Assembly (NCBI GenBank): GCA_910584345.1 | Contig: CAJTZX010000036.1 | Location: forward strand, 1-42,698 | Source of the DNA: an uncultured Eubacterium sp. | GTDB lineage: Bacteria; Bacillota; Clostridia; Lachnospirales; Lachnospiraceae | DNA: 42,698 nt | Reading direction: 5' to 3' | Shown here: positions 32,425-40,134 of the stretch, one piece after another | How the letters are laid out: each line of letters starts with the position of its first letter | Numbering within the stretch: the stretch's first letter is position 1 | Translations under genes and position numbers: made by a program | Notes under the pieces: generated by a model | What the model saw: the letters and a program-made list of their open reading frames with translations, nothing else | Told to the model about the DNA's origin: nothing | The model's database searches: none

Positions 32425-34772
32425 GCCAATGCATTGTCACTGCAATTCCAAAACTGCTGCAGCTTTTCCGCTACATTGCCAACATTACACACTTCATAGC
32501 TTTGCCATTCCCGCGGAAACAGCTCCCGATATTCGCGGCGCAAAAACCGTTCGTCCAACAGCTCAATGACTCCAATATCCGAAACGGTACGAATTACCCG
32601 TCCCGCCGCCTGCAGCACTTTGTTCATTCCCGGATACCGATATGCATAATCAAATCCATTGCCGGATCGATTATCATAAAACTGCTTTAATATCTCACGT
32701 TCATTTCCAATCTGTGGCAATCCTGTGCCTATGATGACAGCCCCGATTAACTGCTCTTCTTTTAGATCGATCCCTTCTCCAAAAATACCGCCCATCACAC
32801 AAAATGCGATCATAGACTTGTCACGCACAGCTGCAAATTCTCCCAGAAATTGTTCTCGTTCTGCTTCTTTCATCCCACTTGTTTGTCGGATACAATCCAT
32901 TTCTTCCTGATTTTTGGCCAGAAACTTGTCATACACATCTTCCATCATCTTATACGAAGGAAAGAATACAGTATAATTACCCTTTTTCTGCAATCCGGTC
33001 TGATAGACATACTCCGCCATACGCTCATATTGTTCACCGTTTCGCTGCGTATACCTACTTGTCACATCACTTCCAATTAAAAGAAGCTGCTGTTTCGAAC
33101 GAAACACCGTCTCTGCATAGACTGCATAATTATCTTCTTTTGTACTTAGCAGGCTTTTATAATACTGAATCGGCAAAAGTGTTGCTGAAAAAAAGATCGT
33201 ACTGCGTCCTTTGTCTAGGCGTTTCTGCAGATTTCCGGAAGGGTCCACACAATAAAGCCGAATTTTAAACCGCTCTCCTTCCTGTTCCGAATAAATGACA
33301 TAATTTTCATCCAGCCCTTCGCTCGTTTCTATAAAGCTTCGTATCTGAAAATACAAGTCTAACACGATATCCCGATTTTCAAATTGTCTGTTTTTCTGTA
33401 AAAAAACCTCGTATTCTCCTGCCAGCCGCATCAGTGCGAATACAAACTCAGAAATATTTTCATGATACTGAAACTGCTCGCACTCCCGCTTATAACCTAA
33501 TAAAATCTGATTGCATCTTTGCAGCTGTTTTGCAAGCTTTACACTGTACTTACTTACAAGCTTTTTGACGGCCAAAAAATCTTCCTTGTATAAACAAGCG
33601 CTGTACATTTCCCTGCCGCGCTCTACCAGATTATGTGCTTCATCCACTAAAAAGAAATAATCTCCGCGGATTCCCTCTGCAAAAAATCGCTTCAAATATA
33701 CATTAGGGTCGAATACATAATTGTAATCACAAATAATATTATCTACCCAAGACGACGTATCCAAACATAATTCAAACGGACAGACCCGATACTTTTCAGC
33801 CTGCCCGATCATTTCCTCCCTCGTAAAGACATCTGCCTGATACAGCAAATCATACACGGCATCATTCACGCGGTCAAAATGCCCCTTTGCATAAGGACAT
33901 GCATCTGGATTGCACTCCGTCTCTTCCATCATGCACAGTTTTTCTTTTGCCGTAATCTGCACCGTTTTTGCCCGATAACCATTTTTATAAAATAAATCCA
34001 ACGTTTCTTTTGCTACTGCCGCCGTAATCGTCTTGGCAGTTAAATAAAAAATCTTATCTCCCAGTCCTTCCCCGACTGCTTTTACCGCAGGAAACAACGT
34101 CGAAATAGTCTTACCGGTACCGGTCGGCGCCTGAATAAACAAATTTTTCTTACGCAGCATCGTCCGATAAACACCGCTGACTAGCTCCTTCTGCCCTTTG
34201 CGGTAGGAAAACGGAAATTCCAGCCCTTTGCTGGAATCCTGCCTGATAAGATGCCAGTCATATTGAAATTTCGCCCATTTTTTATATTCTGCCATCAATG
34301 CCTGAAACCAGGTTTCCAAATCTTGAAAAGAATCATGTTCCAAAAAATACCGTACCTCTTCTGTATCCAGATTGACATACGTCATGCGAACTCCAATCTC
34401 TTCCAGGTGGTTTTGCAACGCATAAATAAAAGCATAACATTTTGCCTGCGCTAAATGTACCACACTCGGTTGTGTCATTTTAGACACATCCAAAAATACA
34501 CCTTTGATCTCATCAATCACAATCCCGTTATCCGATTCAAAAATGCCGTCTGCCCTGCCTTCCAGAATTACAGTATAGTCTTCTTCCGTAAATTCCATTT
34601 TTAACGGAACTTCCGCATGATACAGCGGGCCGGCTTTTTTTTGCAGCTTCCTGTGTATCCGGCTCCCCCTCTGCATCGCTTCCATCTGCATTCCACCTGC
34701 GCCTCGGTTATCAATATCTCCACTGCGCAAAATAAATTCCACGAGGTTTCTTACCGATATTTTTATGTTCAT
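32418..34772 (-). CDS. nuclease-helicase fusion: RecB/Cas4-like nuclease plus DinG/XPD helicase
   Basis: 784 residues. Domain 1 (about 1-150) has the RecB/Cas4 nuclease motifs: His40, Asp75 in GRADG, Glu88-x-Lys90 in IDEIKG, and Gln109-x3-Tyr113. Domain 2 is a DEAD_2/XPD-type helicase. It has Walker A 'APTGTGKTIST', then four Cys spaced as for an iron-sulphur cluster (TECNPDACPYAKG and later VCPFELC), DEAH in LVDEAHNLVER, and C-terminal motif V/VI near 'GRVIRTVSDIGVIELL'. XPD/DinG helicases unwind 5'-3' in repair. Start 34772 with GGAGA about 10 bases before it. Probably DNA repair; the exact role is not known. Confidence 0.9.
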   Translation of the reverse strand: MNIKISVRNLVEFILRSGDIDNRGAGGMQMEAMQRGSRIHRKLQKKAGPLYHAEVPLKMEFTEEDYTVILEGRADGIFESDNGIVIDEIKGVFLDVSKMTQPSVVHLAQAKCYAFIYALQNHLEEIGVRMTYVNLDTEEVRYFLEHDSFQDLETWFQALMAEYKKWAKFQYDWHLIRQDSSKGLEFPFSYRKGQKELVSGVYRTMLRKKNLFIQAPTGTGKTISTLFPAVKAVGEGLGDKIFYLTAKTITAAVAKETLDLFYKNGYRAKTVQITAKEKLCMMEETECNPDACPYAKGHFDRVNDAVYDLLYQADVFTREEMIGQAEKYRVCPFELCLDTSSWVDNIICDYNYVFDPNVYLKRFFAEGIRGDYFFLVDEAHNLVERGREMYSACLYKEDFLAVKKLVSKYSVKLAKQLQRCNQILLGYKRECEQFQYHENISEFVFALMRLAGEYEVFLQKNRQFENRDIVLDLYFQIRSFIETSEGLDENYVIYSEQEGERFKIRLYCVDPSGNLQKRLDKGRSTIFFSATLLPIQYYKSLLSTKEDNYAVYAETVFRSKQQLLLIGSDVTSRYTQRNGEQYERMAEYVYQTGLQKKGNYTVFFPSYKMMEDVYDKFLAKNQEEMDCIRQTSGMKEAEREQFLGEFAAVRDKSMIAFCVMGGIFGEGIDLKEEQLIGAVIIGTGLPQIGNEREILKQFYDNRSGNGFDYAYRYPGMNKVLQAAGRVIRTVSDIGVIELLDERFLRREYRELFPREWQSYEVCNVGNVAEKLQQFWNCSDNALAK

Positions 34773-34789
34773 GTTTGATTTTTCTCCGT

Positions 34790-35518
34790 TTAATCATGCC
34801 GCTCATGTACATTCTCAAAGCATTCACAAAAACGTGCGGAAAAAGATGGCTGTTCTCCTGCCATTATCAAATGTGAAACATCTCCAAAGCTGCTCATTCG
34901 AAACGACGCAATCCCCTGTCTGCGCTCCTCTGTCACAATTGTCGTCACCGAAGACGGCGCCGCACATGTACCGTGCCACAATACCATTGGAGAAACACCG
35001 ATCAAATGACTCAGCAGCACACATTCCAGTCCAAAATGGCAAAAAAATGCGATCGTATCCATATTACTGTGCAGCACACGATAATAATTCCCTTCCCGCA
35101 CATATCCATGTCGTTCTAACAGCTGATCCAAAGAGTCCACCACCCAGGTATACTCCTCGGCCACATTCCCACCTTTCATCACTGCATGTTCCATCCACGC
35201 CTGTTTATCATAAAAATCCGCATCCATCGTCCAGTCTTGCGGCAGCCAGTCCCACGTAATGGACATGCCTTCCTTATCCGGCCGACGAATGACCGGAGCA
35301 AATTCTCTGAGCCACTGGCATTCTTCCGCTTCCCGCTTCATTTTTTTCAAAGTAAGACTTGCCGTATCCTTTGCCCTGCCTAATGGCGACACATAAAAAC
35401 GAGCAATATCCATAGCTGAGATGCGCTCCGCCAAAAGCCCCGCTTCTTTCCATCCCTGTTCGGTTAAAGAATCTGCTTCATAGTCCGGATCTGCGTGTCT
35501 GATAATTAATATTTTCAT
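34790..35518 (-). CDS. histidine phosphatase superfamily protein
   Basis: 242 residues. The catalytic RHA (Arg7-His8) in MKILIIRHADPDYE, followed by SLTEQGWKEAGLLAE, identify the phosphoglycerate-mutase-like branch. A later acidic segment (VLHSNMDTIAFFCHFG) has the second catalytic His region. I start at 35518 (AGAGGAA then ATG seven bases later); the ATG at 35524 overlaps the ribosome site. Longer than minimal members (about 200), with an inserted region in the middle. It is 18 bases downstream of a leftward promoter region and upstream of the nuclease-helicase. Confidence 0.88.
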   Translation of the reverse strand: MKILIIRHADPDYEADSLTEQGWKEAGLLAERISAMDIARFYVSPLGRAKDTASLTLKKMKREAEECQWLREFAPVIRRPDKEGMSITWDWLPQDWTMDADFYDKQAWMEHAVMKGGNVAEEYTWVVDSLDQLLERHGYVREGNYYRVLHSNMDTIAFFCHFGLECVLLSHLIGVSPMVLWHGTCAAPSSVTTIVTEERRQGIASFRMSSFGDVSHLIMAGEQPSFSARFCECFENVHERHD

Positions 35519-35603
35519 AGTCATTTCCTCTTTTTCCCAAGTTTGATTTGTATCTGACTTATTTTATCATAGTTACCGGAAATAATCTATGGCATTTTTA
35601 TCA

Positions 35604-35694
35604 AGAAGGACTTGTGATGTTTCGAGAAGGAGTTGTCACAAATATGCTATGCACTTATTTTTAAGTGGCAAATGAGAAACGGAAGTGTTATAAT
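35604..35694 (+). promoter_or_regulatory. promoter and operator-like repeats before the SdpI-family gene
   Basis: TATAAT at 35689-35694 has an upstream TG (extended -10), and the -35 region (35666-35671) overlaps a perfect inverted repeat CACTTA (35652-35657) - TTTT - TAAGTG (35662-35667). Further up, AGAAGGA occurs at 35604-35610 and 35625-35631 in AGAAGGACTTGT/AGAAGGAGTTGT, exactly 21 bp apart (two helical turns). TTGTGA (35612) and TCACAA (35636) are also inverted. This looks like a regulated promoter. Confidence 0.5.
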
Positions 35695-35730
35695 GAAATA
35701 ACAAATAGAAATTCATAGAAGGAGGTTCTT

Positions 35731-36108
35731 ATGGGATTTTGGATTTTTATGTTGCTTATGAATCTGATGATTCCACTTACAATGATTGGCTTTGGAAGAT
35801 CCTTTATGAAAAATACCCCAAAAGAAATAAATGCGGTATTTGGCTATCGGACATCCATATCTATGAAAAACAAAGATACCTGGGAGTTTGCTCATAGATA
35901 TTGCGGCAAACTATGGTATGTCTGCGGATTGATTCTATTACCAATAACAGTAATATTTTTGCTTTTGGTAATTGGAAAAGACACGGATTATGTGGGAACC
36001 GTAGGAGGGATCATCTGTGGCGCACAGCTCATTCTTTTGATCGGTTCTATTTTTTCAACAGAAATTACACTAAAAAAGGTATTTGATAAAAATGGAAAGA
36101 AGCGATAA
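35731..36108 (+). CDS. SdpI-family small membrane protein
   Basis: 125 residues with three hydrophobic segments. The middle segment has the SdpI C-terminal signature 'NAVFGYRTSISMKNKDTWEFAHRYCGKLW'. In B. subtilis SdpI gives immunity to the SdpC toxin and sequesters SdpR; here no toxin gene is visible, so only the family is assigned. Start 35731 with AGGAGG upstream. Ends 17 bases inside the GH5 gene (36092), so they are translated from one message. Confidence 0.85.
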   Translation: MGFWIFMLLMNLMIPLTMIGFGRSFMKNTPKEINAVFGYRTSISMKNKDTWEFAHRYCGKLWYVCGLILLPITVIFLLLVIGKDTDYVGTVGGIICGAQLILLIGSIFSTEITLKKVFDKNGKKR

Positions 36109-37135
36109 ATTAACTCTAAAAAAAGCAATCTTTTTTCTGCTGTCCCTCCTGATTTGCTGTTTTGCACTGCCTGCTTCGAACCGCATCCGGTTAAGTATTG
36201 CTCAGTCTGTAGCTGCTGCCAAAACTCCTGTGCAGCGTTATGGCCGTTTAAAAGTGTCCGGCGCTCAGCTTGTGGACAGTAAGAACCGTCCGGTTCAGTT
36301 AAAAGGCGTCAGCACACATGGTCTGTCCTGGTTTCCGCAATATGTAAATAAAAAAGCATTCCAAACATTGCGCGATCGGTGGGGCGCACAGGTCATACGG
36401 CTTGCAATGTATACTGCTGAATACAATGGATACTGTACCGGTTCTGCCCAAAATCAAAAAGATTTAAAAGCAATTATTGATAAAGCAGTCTCTTATTGTG
36501 ATGAGCTTGGTATGTATGTCATCATCGACTGGCATATTTTAAGCGATTCCAATCCAAATACATATAAAAAACAAGCCAAAGCGTTTTTTAAGTCCATGGC
36601 TCAAAAATACCAGGGACATGAAAATGTCATTTATGAAATCTGCAATGAACCAAACGGCAATACTTCCTGGAAAGAGATTCAAGCTTATGCAAAATCTGTC
36701 ATCAAAACGATTCGCAAACAGGATGAACAAGCTATCATTATTATTGGTACGCCAACCTGGTCTCAGGATGTGGATACTGCCGCCGCTTCTCCTATTTCGG
36801 GAAATAACCTCATGTATGCATTTCACTTTTATGCATCGACGCATAAGGAAGATTTTCGAAAAAAACTTCAGACAGCTATTGACAGCGGACTTGCAGTATT
36901 CGTCTCTGAATTTGGAATCTGCGAAGCTACCGGTTCCGGCTCTGTCAATCAAGCAGAAGCCAAACGGTGGATGAAACTGCTCGATCAAAATAAAATCAGT
37001 TGTGTTGCATGGAATTTATCAAATAAAGACGAAGCATCTGCTCTCATCAAAAGCAGTTGCACAAAAACTTCCGACTGGAAGCGTTCTGAACTTTCTGATA
37101 CTGGGAAATGGATTTATGACATGATGCGAAAATAA
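36092..37135 (+). CDS. secreted GH5 endo-beta-1,4-glucanase
   Basis: 347 residues. N-terminal signal peptide/anchor (about 8-30, with LSLLICCFALPAS). Then the GH5 (GH5_2-like) barrel: 'VQLKGVSTHGLSWFPQYVN', 'VIRLAMYTAEYNGY', 'YVIIDWHIL', and the acid/base Glu186 in IYEICNEPNG. The nucleophile is Glu273 in VFVSEFGICEATG. It is a cellulase or beta-glucan hydrolase. No carbohydrate-binding module. Start at the ATG 36092 (a TTG at 36083 would add three residues). It overlaps the SdpI-family gene by 17 bases, an unusual pairing. A bidirectional terminator follows. Confidence 0.93.
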   Translation: MERSDKLTLKKAIFFLLSLLICCFALPASNRIRLSIAQSVAAAKTPVQRYGRLKVSGAQLVDSKNRPVQLKGVSTHGLSWFPQYVNKKAFQTLRDRWGAQVIRLAMYTAEYNGYCTGSAQNQKDLKAIIDKAVSYCDELGMYVIIDWHILSDSNPNTYKKQAKAFFKSMAQKYQGHENVIYEICNEPNGNTSWKEIQAYAKSVIKTIRKQDEQAIIIIGTPTWSQDVDTAAASPISGNNLMYAFHFYASTHKEDFRKKLQTAIDSGLAVFVSEFGICEATGSGSVNQAEAKRWMKLLDQNKISCVAWNLSNKDEASALIKSSCTKTSDWKRSELSDTGKWIYDMMRK

Positions 37136-37136
37136 G

Positions 37137-37158
37137 GAGCTGTTCAGAAATAACTTTT
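37137..37158. repeat. dispersed intergenic repeat, copy after the GH5 gene
   Basis: GGAGCTGTTCAGAAATAACT begins two bases after the GH5 stop codon and differs from the 9181 copy at two positions. Together they suggest one family of repeat placed at gene ends. Confidence 0.5.
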
Positions 37159-37213
37159 AAATAGTTCCTAAGGATGCCAGAAAATGAATTTATCATATGC
37201 TGCTAATAAAAAC

Positions 37214-37246
37214 TGCCGCGAAATAACGTACCATCATTTCGCGGCA
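37214..37246. terminator. bidirectional terminator between GH5 and bioY
   Basis: TGCCGCGAAAT (37214-37224) pairs with ATTTCGCGGCA (37236-37246) around 11 bases. It is followed by TTTTGG on plus, and TTTTTA on minus precedes AGC. It serves the convergent GH5 and bioY genes. Confidence 0.85.
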
Positions 37247-37274
37247 ATTTTGGCCAAAAGCAAAAGAATACTTC

Positions 37275-37832
37275 CTACCCAATTAGATGAGCCGATTTCA
37301 GCCTTTTCCTTATTTCCTGGCCGACTAACTCTGCCAAAACAATTTTAGTCAGATCTCCAATCAGAAATGGGATAACGCAAGCGGACAACGCATATGTAAA
37401 CTCACATTTCATCAAAATCATAAACCATACCGTTCCAAATAAGTATAATACTGCTGTTCCAACAATCGTTCCCACCATGCACCAGATTCTCTTAAATGCC
37501 ATTTTTTCCATTATAAAACCACCGACAAGCGTTAAAAATAGGTACCCTATTAAATATCCGCCTGTTGGCCCAAGCAGTTTTCCGGCGCCTCCTGTATACC
37601 CGGCAAAAACCGGAACGCCGACAAATCCCAGAAGTAAATAAATCATACAGCTGACAGTCCCCATCTTCATTCCCAGCAAATACATTGTCAAATAAATAAT
37701 AAAAGTCATAACCGAAATTGGCACCGGGCCAATCGGAACGGCCAACGGACCGAGCAGACACATCAATGCGGCCATTAATGCAATCAAACATAATTGTCGA
37801 ACCGGCAATACGCTTACTGTTTTTTCGTTCAT
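37275..37832 (-). CDS. bioY: BioY biotin transporter (ECF S-component)
   Basis: About 185 residues, six membrane spans, with the BioY motifs 'LMCLLGPLAVPIGPVPISVMTFIIYL', 'PTGGYLIGYL' and 'CVIPFLIGDLTKI'. It captures biotin in the membrane and works with the shared ECF energising module encoded elsewhere. Start 37832: AGAGG eight bases upstream; the 37865 start would run into the leader. A promoter (37878-37905) and BirA-like half-sites (37840s, 37922-37950) lie upstream, consistent with biotin repression, as known for BioY genes. Confidence 0.93.
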   Translation of the reverse strand: MNEKTVSVLPVRQLCLIALMAALMCLLGPLAVPIGPVPISVMTFIIYLTMYLLGMKMGTVSCMIYLLLGFVGVPVFAGYTGGAGKLLGPTGGYLIGYLFLTLVGGFIMEKMAFKRIWCMVGTIVGTAVLYLFGTVWFMILMKCEFTYALSACVIPFLIGDLTKIVLAELVGQEIRKRLKSAHLIG

Positions 37833-37877
37833 ATTGTTAACCTCTTCTTTCTTTTGTTTAACCATTTGTCAGTATTA

Positions 37878-37905
37878 ATTATAAACTATTTTCGCCATTT
37901 GTCAA
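37878..37905 (-). promoter_or_regulatory. promoter of bioY
   Basis: On the minus strand TTGACA (37900-37905), a 16-bp spacer and TATAAT (37878-37883). The -35 lies within TGACAAATGG, which recurs about 30 bases further downstream (37862 region), so a bound repressor could contact both copies. Confidence 0.8.
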
Positions 37906-37921
37906 TAGAAACTCTGTTAAA

Positions 37922-37950
37922 TGTTAACATATTTTTTTCTATAGTAAACA
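37922..37950. promoter_or_regulatory. BirA-like operator upstream of bioY
   Basis: TGTTAAC (37922-37928), a 15-bp spacer and GTAAACA (37944-37950) form the TGTTAAC-N15-GT(T/A)AACA dyad typical of Gram-positive BirA boxes, upstream of the -35. A second, direct pair of half-sites, ATTGTTAACC and TTGTTTAACC, lies between the promoter and the start codon near 37833-37863. BirA binding is inferred from this and from bioY. Confidence 0.45.
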
Positions 37951-37984
37951 AATAATGATCTGACATCGCATAGCAACAGAAAAA

Positions 37985-38004
37985 GAGCCGGATTTATCCG
38001 GCTC
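37985..38004 (-). terminator. terminator of the Lrp/AsnC gene
   Basis: GAGCCGGATTTATCCGGCTC: an 8-bp stem with a 4-base loop; on the minus strand TTTTTC follows. The stop codon of the gene (37994-37996) sits in the loop. Confidence 0.8.
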
Positions 38005-38461
38005 TCTCAATCTCTACCTCAGGGGACAGTTCCCTATGCTCTACCGCAGTTGAAAAAACAATCTGTGTCTGCGTTTTGCCATACTTTTGCAGTTTACCGA
38101 CAAACCGCTCCAATGCTTCTGTATTTGGATATACGACCTCTAACAGCATCGCATAATCTCCGGTAATACAATTACATTCAATGACATTTCTGCATCGGCG
38201 CATATTCTCTAAAAATTCATCTTTGAGTCTGGCATCGACTGCCAGTGTAATAAACGCTTTAATATGATATCCCATCATTTCATGATTAATGCTTGCATGG
38301 AATCCGGTAATATATCCTTCCCTCTCCAGCTTTTCTAATCTCGCGGACGCTGCCGGAGAAGATAAAAACACTCTGGCTGCAATGTCCTTCAATGACATTC
38401 TTGCATTTTCCTGTAATAAACTAATAATTTGATGATCGATAAAATCCAATGTACGTTTCAT
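37994..38461 (-). CDS. Lrp/AsnC-family transcriptional regulator
   Basis: 155 residues: N-terminal winged helix-turn-helix ('DFIDHQIISLLQENARMSLKDIAARVFLSSPAASARLEKLEREGYITGF'), then the RAM (ligand-binding) domain ('FITLAVDARLKDEFLENMRRCRNVIECNCITGDYAMLLEVV'). Octamer-type regulators of amino-acid metabolism. Start 38461: GGAGG 9 bases upstream. The longer 38602 reading includes a low-complexity Arg/Lys-rich leader without support. Ligand unknown. Confidence 0.9.
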   Translation of the reverse strand: MKRTLDFIDHQIISLLQENARMSLKDIAARVFLSSPAASARLEKLEREGYITGFHASINHEMMGYHIKAFITLAVDARLKDEFLENMRRCRNVIECNCITGDYAMLLEVVYPNTEALERFVGKLQKYGKTQTQIVFSTAVEHRELSPEVEIERAG

Positions 38462-38654
38462 ACTGTTTTCCTCCAAAAAAGCAAAAAGACGCCTTGCATA
38501 AACTGCAAAACGCCTTCGTTTTTTAATGTTTTTTATGAAATTCTTAATTTTCTTAATTCTAGCACAAATGAACCTGATTTGTCCAGTATCTTTTTCGTAC
38601 AAAAATATTTAAAATCAATAATCAATTTATCTAAAATTACCATAACTATCCATG

Positions 38655-40082
38655 TTATTTGTTGTACTTATAGTTCTCGTTTCCCATTTCATTCCTGATA
38701 TCTACATATCCTGTCAAAAACGCGGACTCTGTAAATGTATCAGAGTCCGCAGACGTATCCAGACTCAGATACAATTTGTCAAGCTCTTCCACTGTCACAA
38801 GCCACCCCATATGTACGGTAACTGTCTCTCCCGGTTTTATTGATGTAATATAATTATTCTGTCTCTCCCCTCCGTGTACATCATAATACTGCATTTCATC
38901 TGTTCGTGATAACGCAGCATTTTCAACCCGTGTCCATAGATCTGACTTAGACGGCCGCTCATATTCCTGCATCATATGCATTTCTCCGTTTTTCTCACTG
39001 ATCCGCTGCAGTGTGCCAAAAAACAATACATCTGTAAGCTCCTTATCCGTTGTATTTGTATATTCCACAGCTGCATAGATCAATTTTTGCGGAACCTTGC
39101 GTATTTTTACTACTTCACTTAACGCATCCGTATTTCCTTCTTTAATATAGCGAATCTCTGCCGGAAGCAGTTTGCCGTTTTCATCTGTTTCTTTCAGCAA
39201 ATCTTCATCTAAAACAGTCGTCTGCAGCAGACTATAATCATCTGCAATTTTTACATCAGATACCTTTACTGAAAGGCCGCAATCCCTTGCCTTGCCTTCC
39301 TCATAAGATAAAAGCGGAAAGCTTTCACCAATTGCATGTGTATGACTCATCTCCTGTTTTGATGCTGTGACTTTCACCTCGAAAGATTCTGCGGCCTGCT
39401 CTTCTTTCTTCTGCTCTTCTAAAGAGCCCAGATAATCGCTCCAGTTCCACGCATGAACAATGTCCTCTTCCGATGCATTTTTTGCAGGTAACAGCTGAAT
39501 ACCTTCTGCAATCTTTAATGCCTCATCTTTTGAAACATCTGCCGCTGCAAACATCTGCATGACATAGTGTAAATCCGGATATGCAACGTAAATCCGCTGA
39601 TTAAACGCTGTCTCATCTCCAAACAAATTCGGATATTCCAGGTAAACACCTTCATGCCCATTAATCGTCACATTCTCACTGGAAAGCACATCGCCATGGA
39701 GCATGTCAAACGCACTGTCTCCTGTATCCATTCGATAAAATACAATCGATACCCCTCCCTGATACAGATGGTCTTCAAAGCTATATTTACCCTCTTCTGT
39801 CTGTACCATTCCTTTCGGAAGATACCCTACCCGCAGCCTGACATCCTCAATCGCCGCAGATGTTCCATCCTCCGTATCATCTGCAGATTTGGAAACTGTC
39901 TGAGAATCTGCATCTTTTACAACCTTTACATCTACACCATATTTACCAACCGGTTCACGCTGCATCCGGTAAATGCTGACTCCTGCAAATACTGTTGTAC
40001 TAAAAATTATAACTGCAGCAATGGATGCTGCCAGCGTACGTCCTGGTTTCAGCTTTGTATTCCATTTTTGTTTTGTTTCCAT
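38655..40082 (-). CDS. DUF4367-like membrane-anchored extracytoplasmic protein, 5' end doubtful
   Basis: About 475 residues from M at 40082, or 493 from the ATG at 40136 that overlaps the yjbR stop (ATGA). One span near the N-terminus (after KLKPGRTLA: about residues 17-35), then a large extracellular part. The segment 'VRLRVGYLPKGMVQTEEGKYSF' to 'QMFAAADVSKDEALKIAEGI' fits DUF4367-type anti-sigma-like proteins (regulator of an ECF sigma factor), and the second half is a beta-rich domain. An ECF sigma gene and the zinc-binding N-terminal domain expected of such factors are not present, and the start region runs through a perfect hairpin, so an N-terminal truncation is likely. Confidence 0.6.
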   Translation of the reverse strand: METKQKWNTKLKPGRTLAASIAAVIIFSTTVFAGVSIYRMQREPVGKYGVDVKVVKDADSQTVSKSADDTEDGTSAAIEDVRLRVGYLPKGMVQTEEGKYSFEDHLYQGGVSIVFYRMDTGDSAFDMLHGDVLSSENVTINGHEGVYLEYPNLFGDETAFNQRIYVAYPDLHYVMQMFAAADVSKDEALKIAEGIQLLPAKNASEEDIVHAWNWSDYLGSLEEQKKEEQAAESFEVKVTASKQEMSHTHAIGESFPLLSYEEGKARDCGLSVKVSDVKIADDYSLLQTTVLDEDLLKETDENGKLLPAEIRYIKEGNTDALSEVVKIRKVPQKLIYAAVEYTNTTDKELTDVLFFGTLQRISEKNGEMHMMQEYERPSKSDLWTRVENAALSRTDEMQYYDVHGGERQNNYITSIKPGETVTVHMGWLVTVEELDKLYLSLDTSADSDTFTESAFLTGYVDIRNEMGNENYKYNK

Positions 40083-40090
40083 ATGTAAAT

Positions 40091-40134
40091 GAAGATGTCT
40101 GCCAGAGTTTTTACAAACTCTGGCAGACATCTTC
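40091..40134 (-). repeat. perfect 20-bp stem hairpin at the yjbR/DUF4367 junction
   Basis: GAAGATGTCTGCCAGAGTTT (40091-40110) and its exact reverse complement (40115-40134) close on TTAC, which is GTAA on the minus strand. The stop of yjbR and the alternative start codon of the DUF4367-like gene are at the right foot. The minus strand has no T-run after it; the plus strand has six T. It may terminate yjbR transcripts or be a transposition scar. Confidence 0.7.

Noticed and set aside
32418..34772. CRISPR-associated Cas4/Cas3-type gene
   Set aside because: The nuclease motif is Cas4-like but the helicase is of DinG/XPD type and no cas genes or repeats are nearby.
34765..35259. 164-codon plus-strand ORF over the histidine phosphatase
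   Set aside because: Antisense to a gene with clear RHA motif; composition rich in His/Pro/Ser as expected of a shadow.
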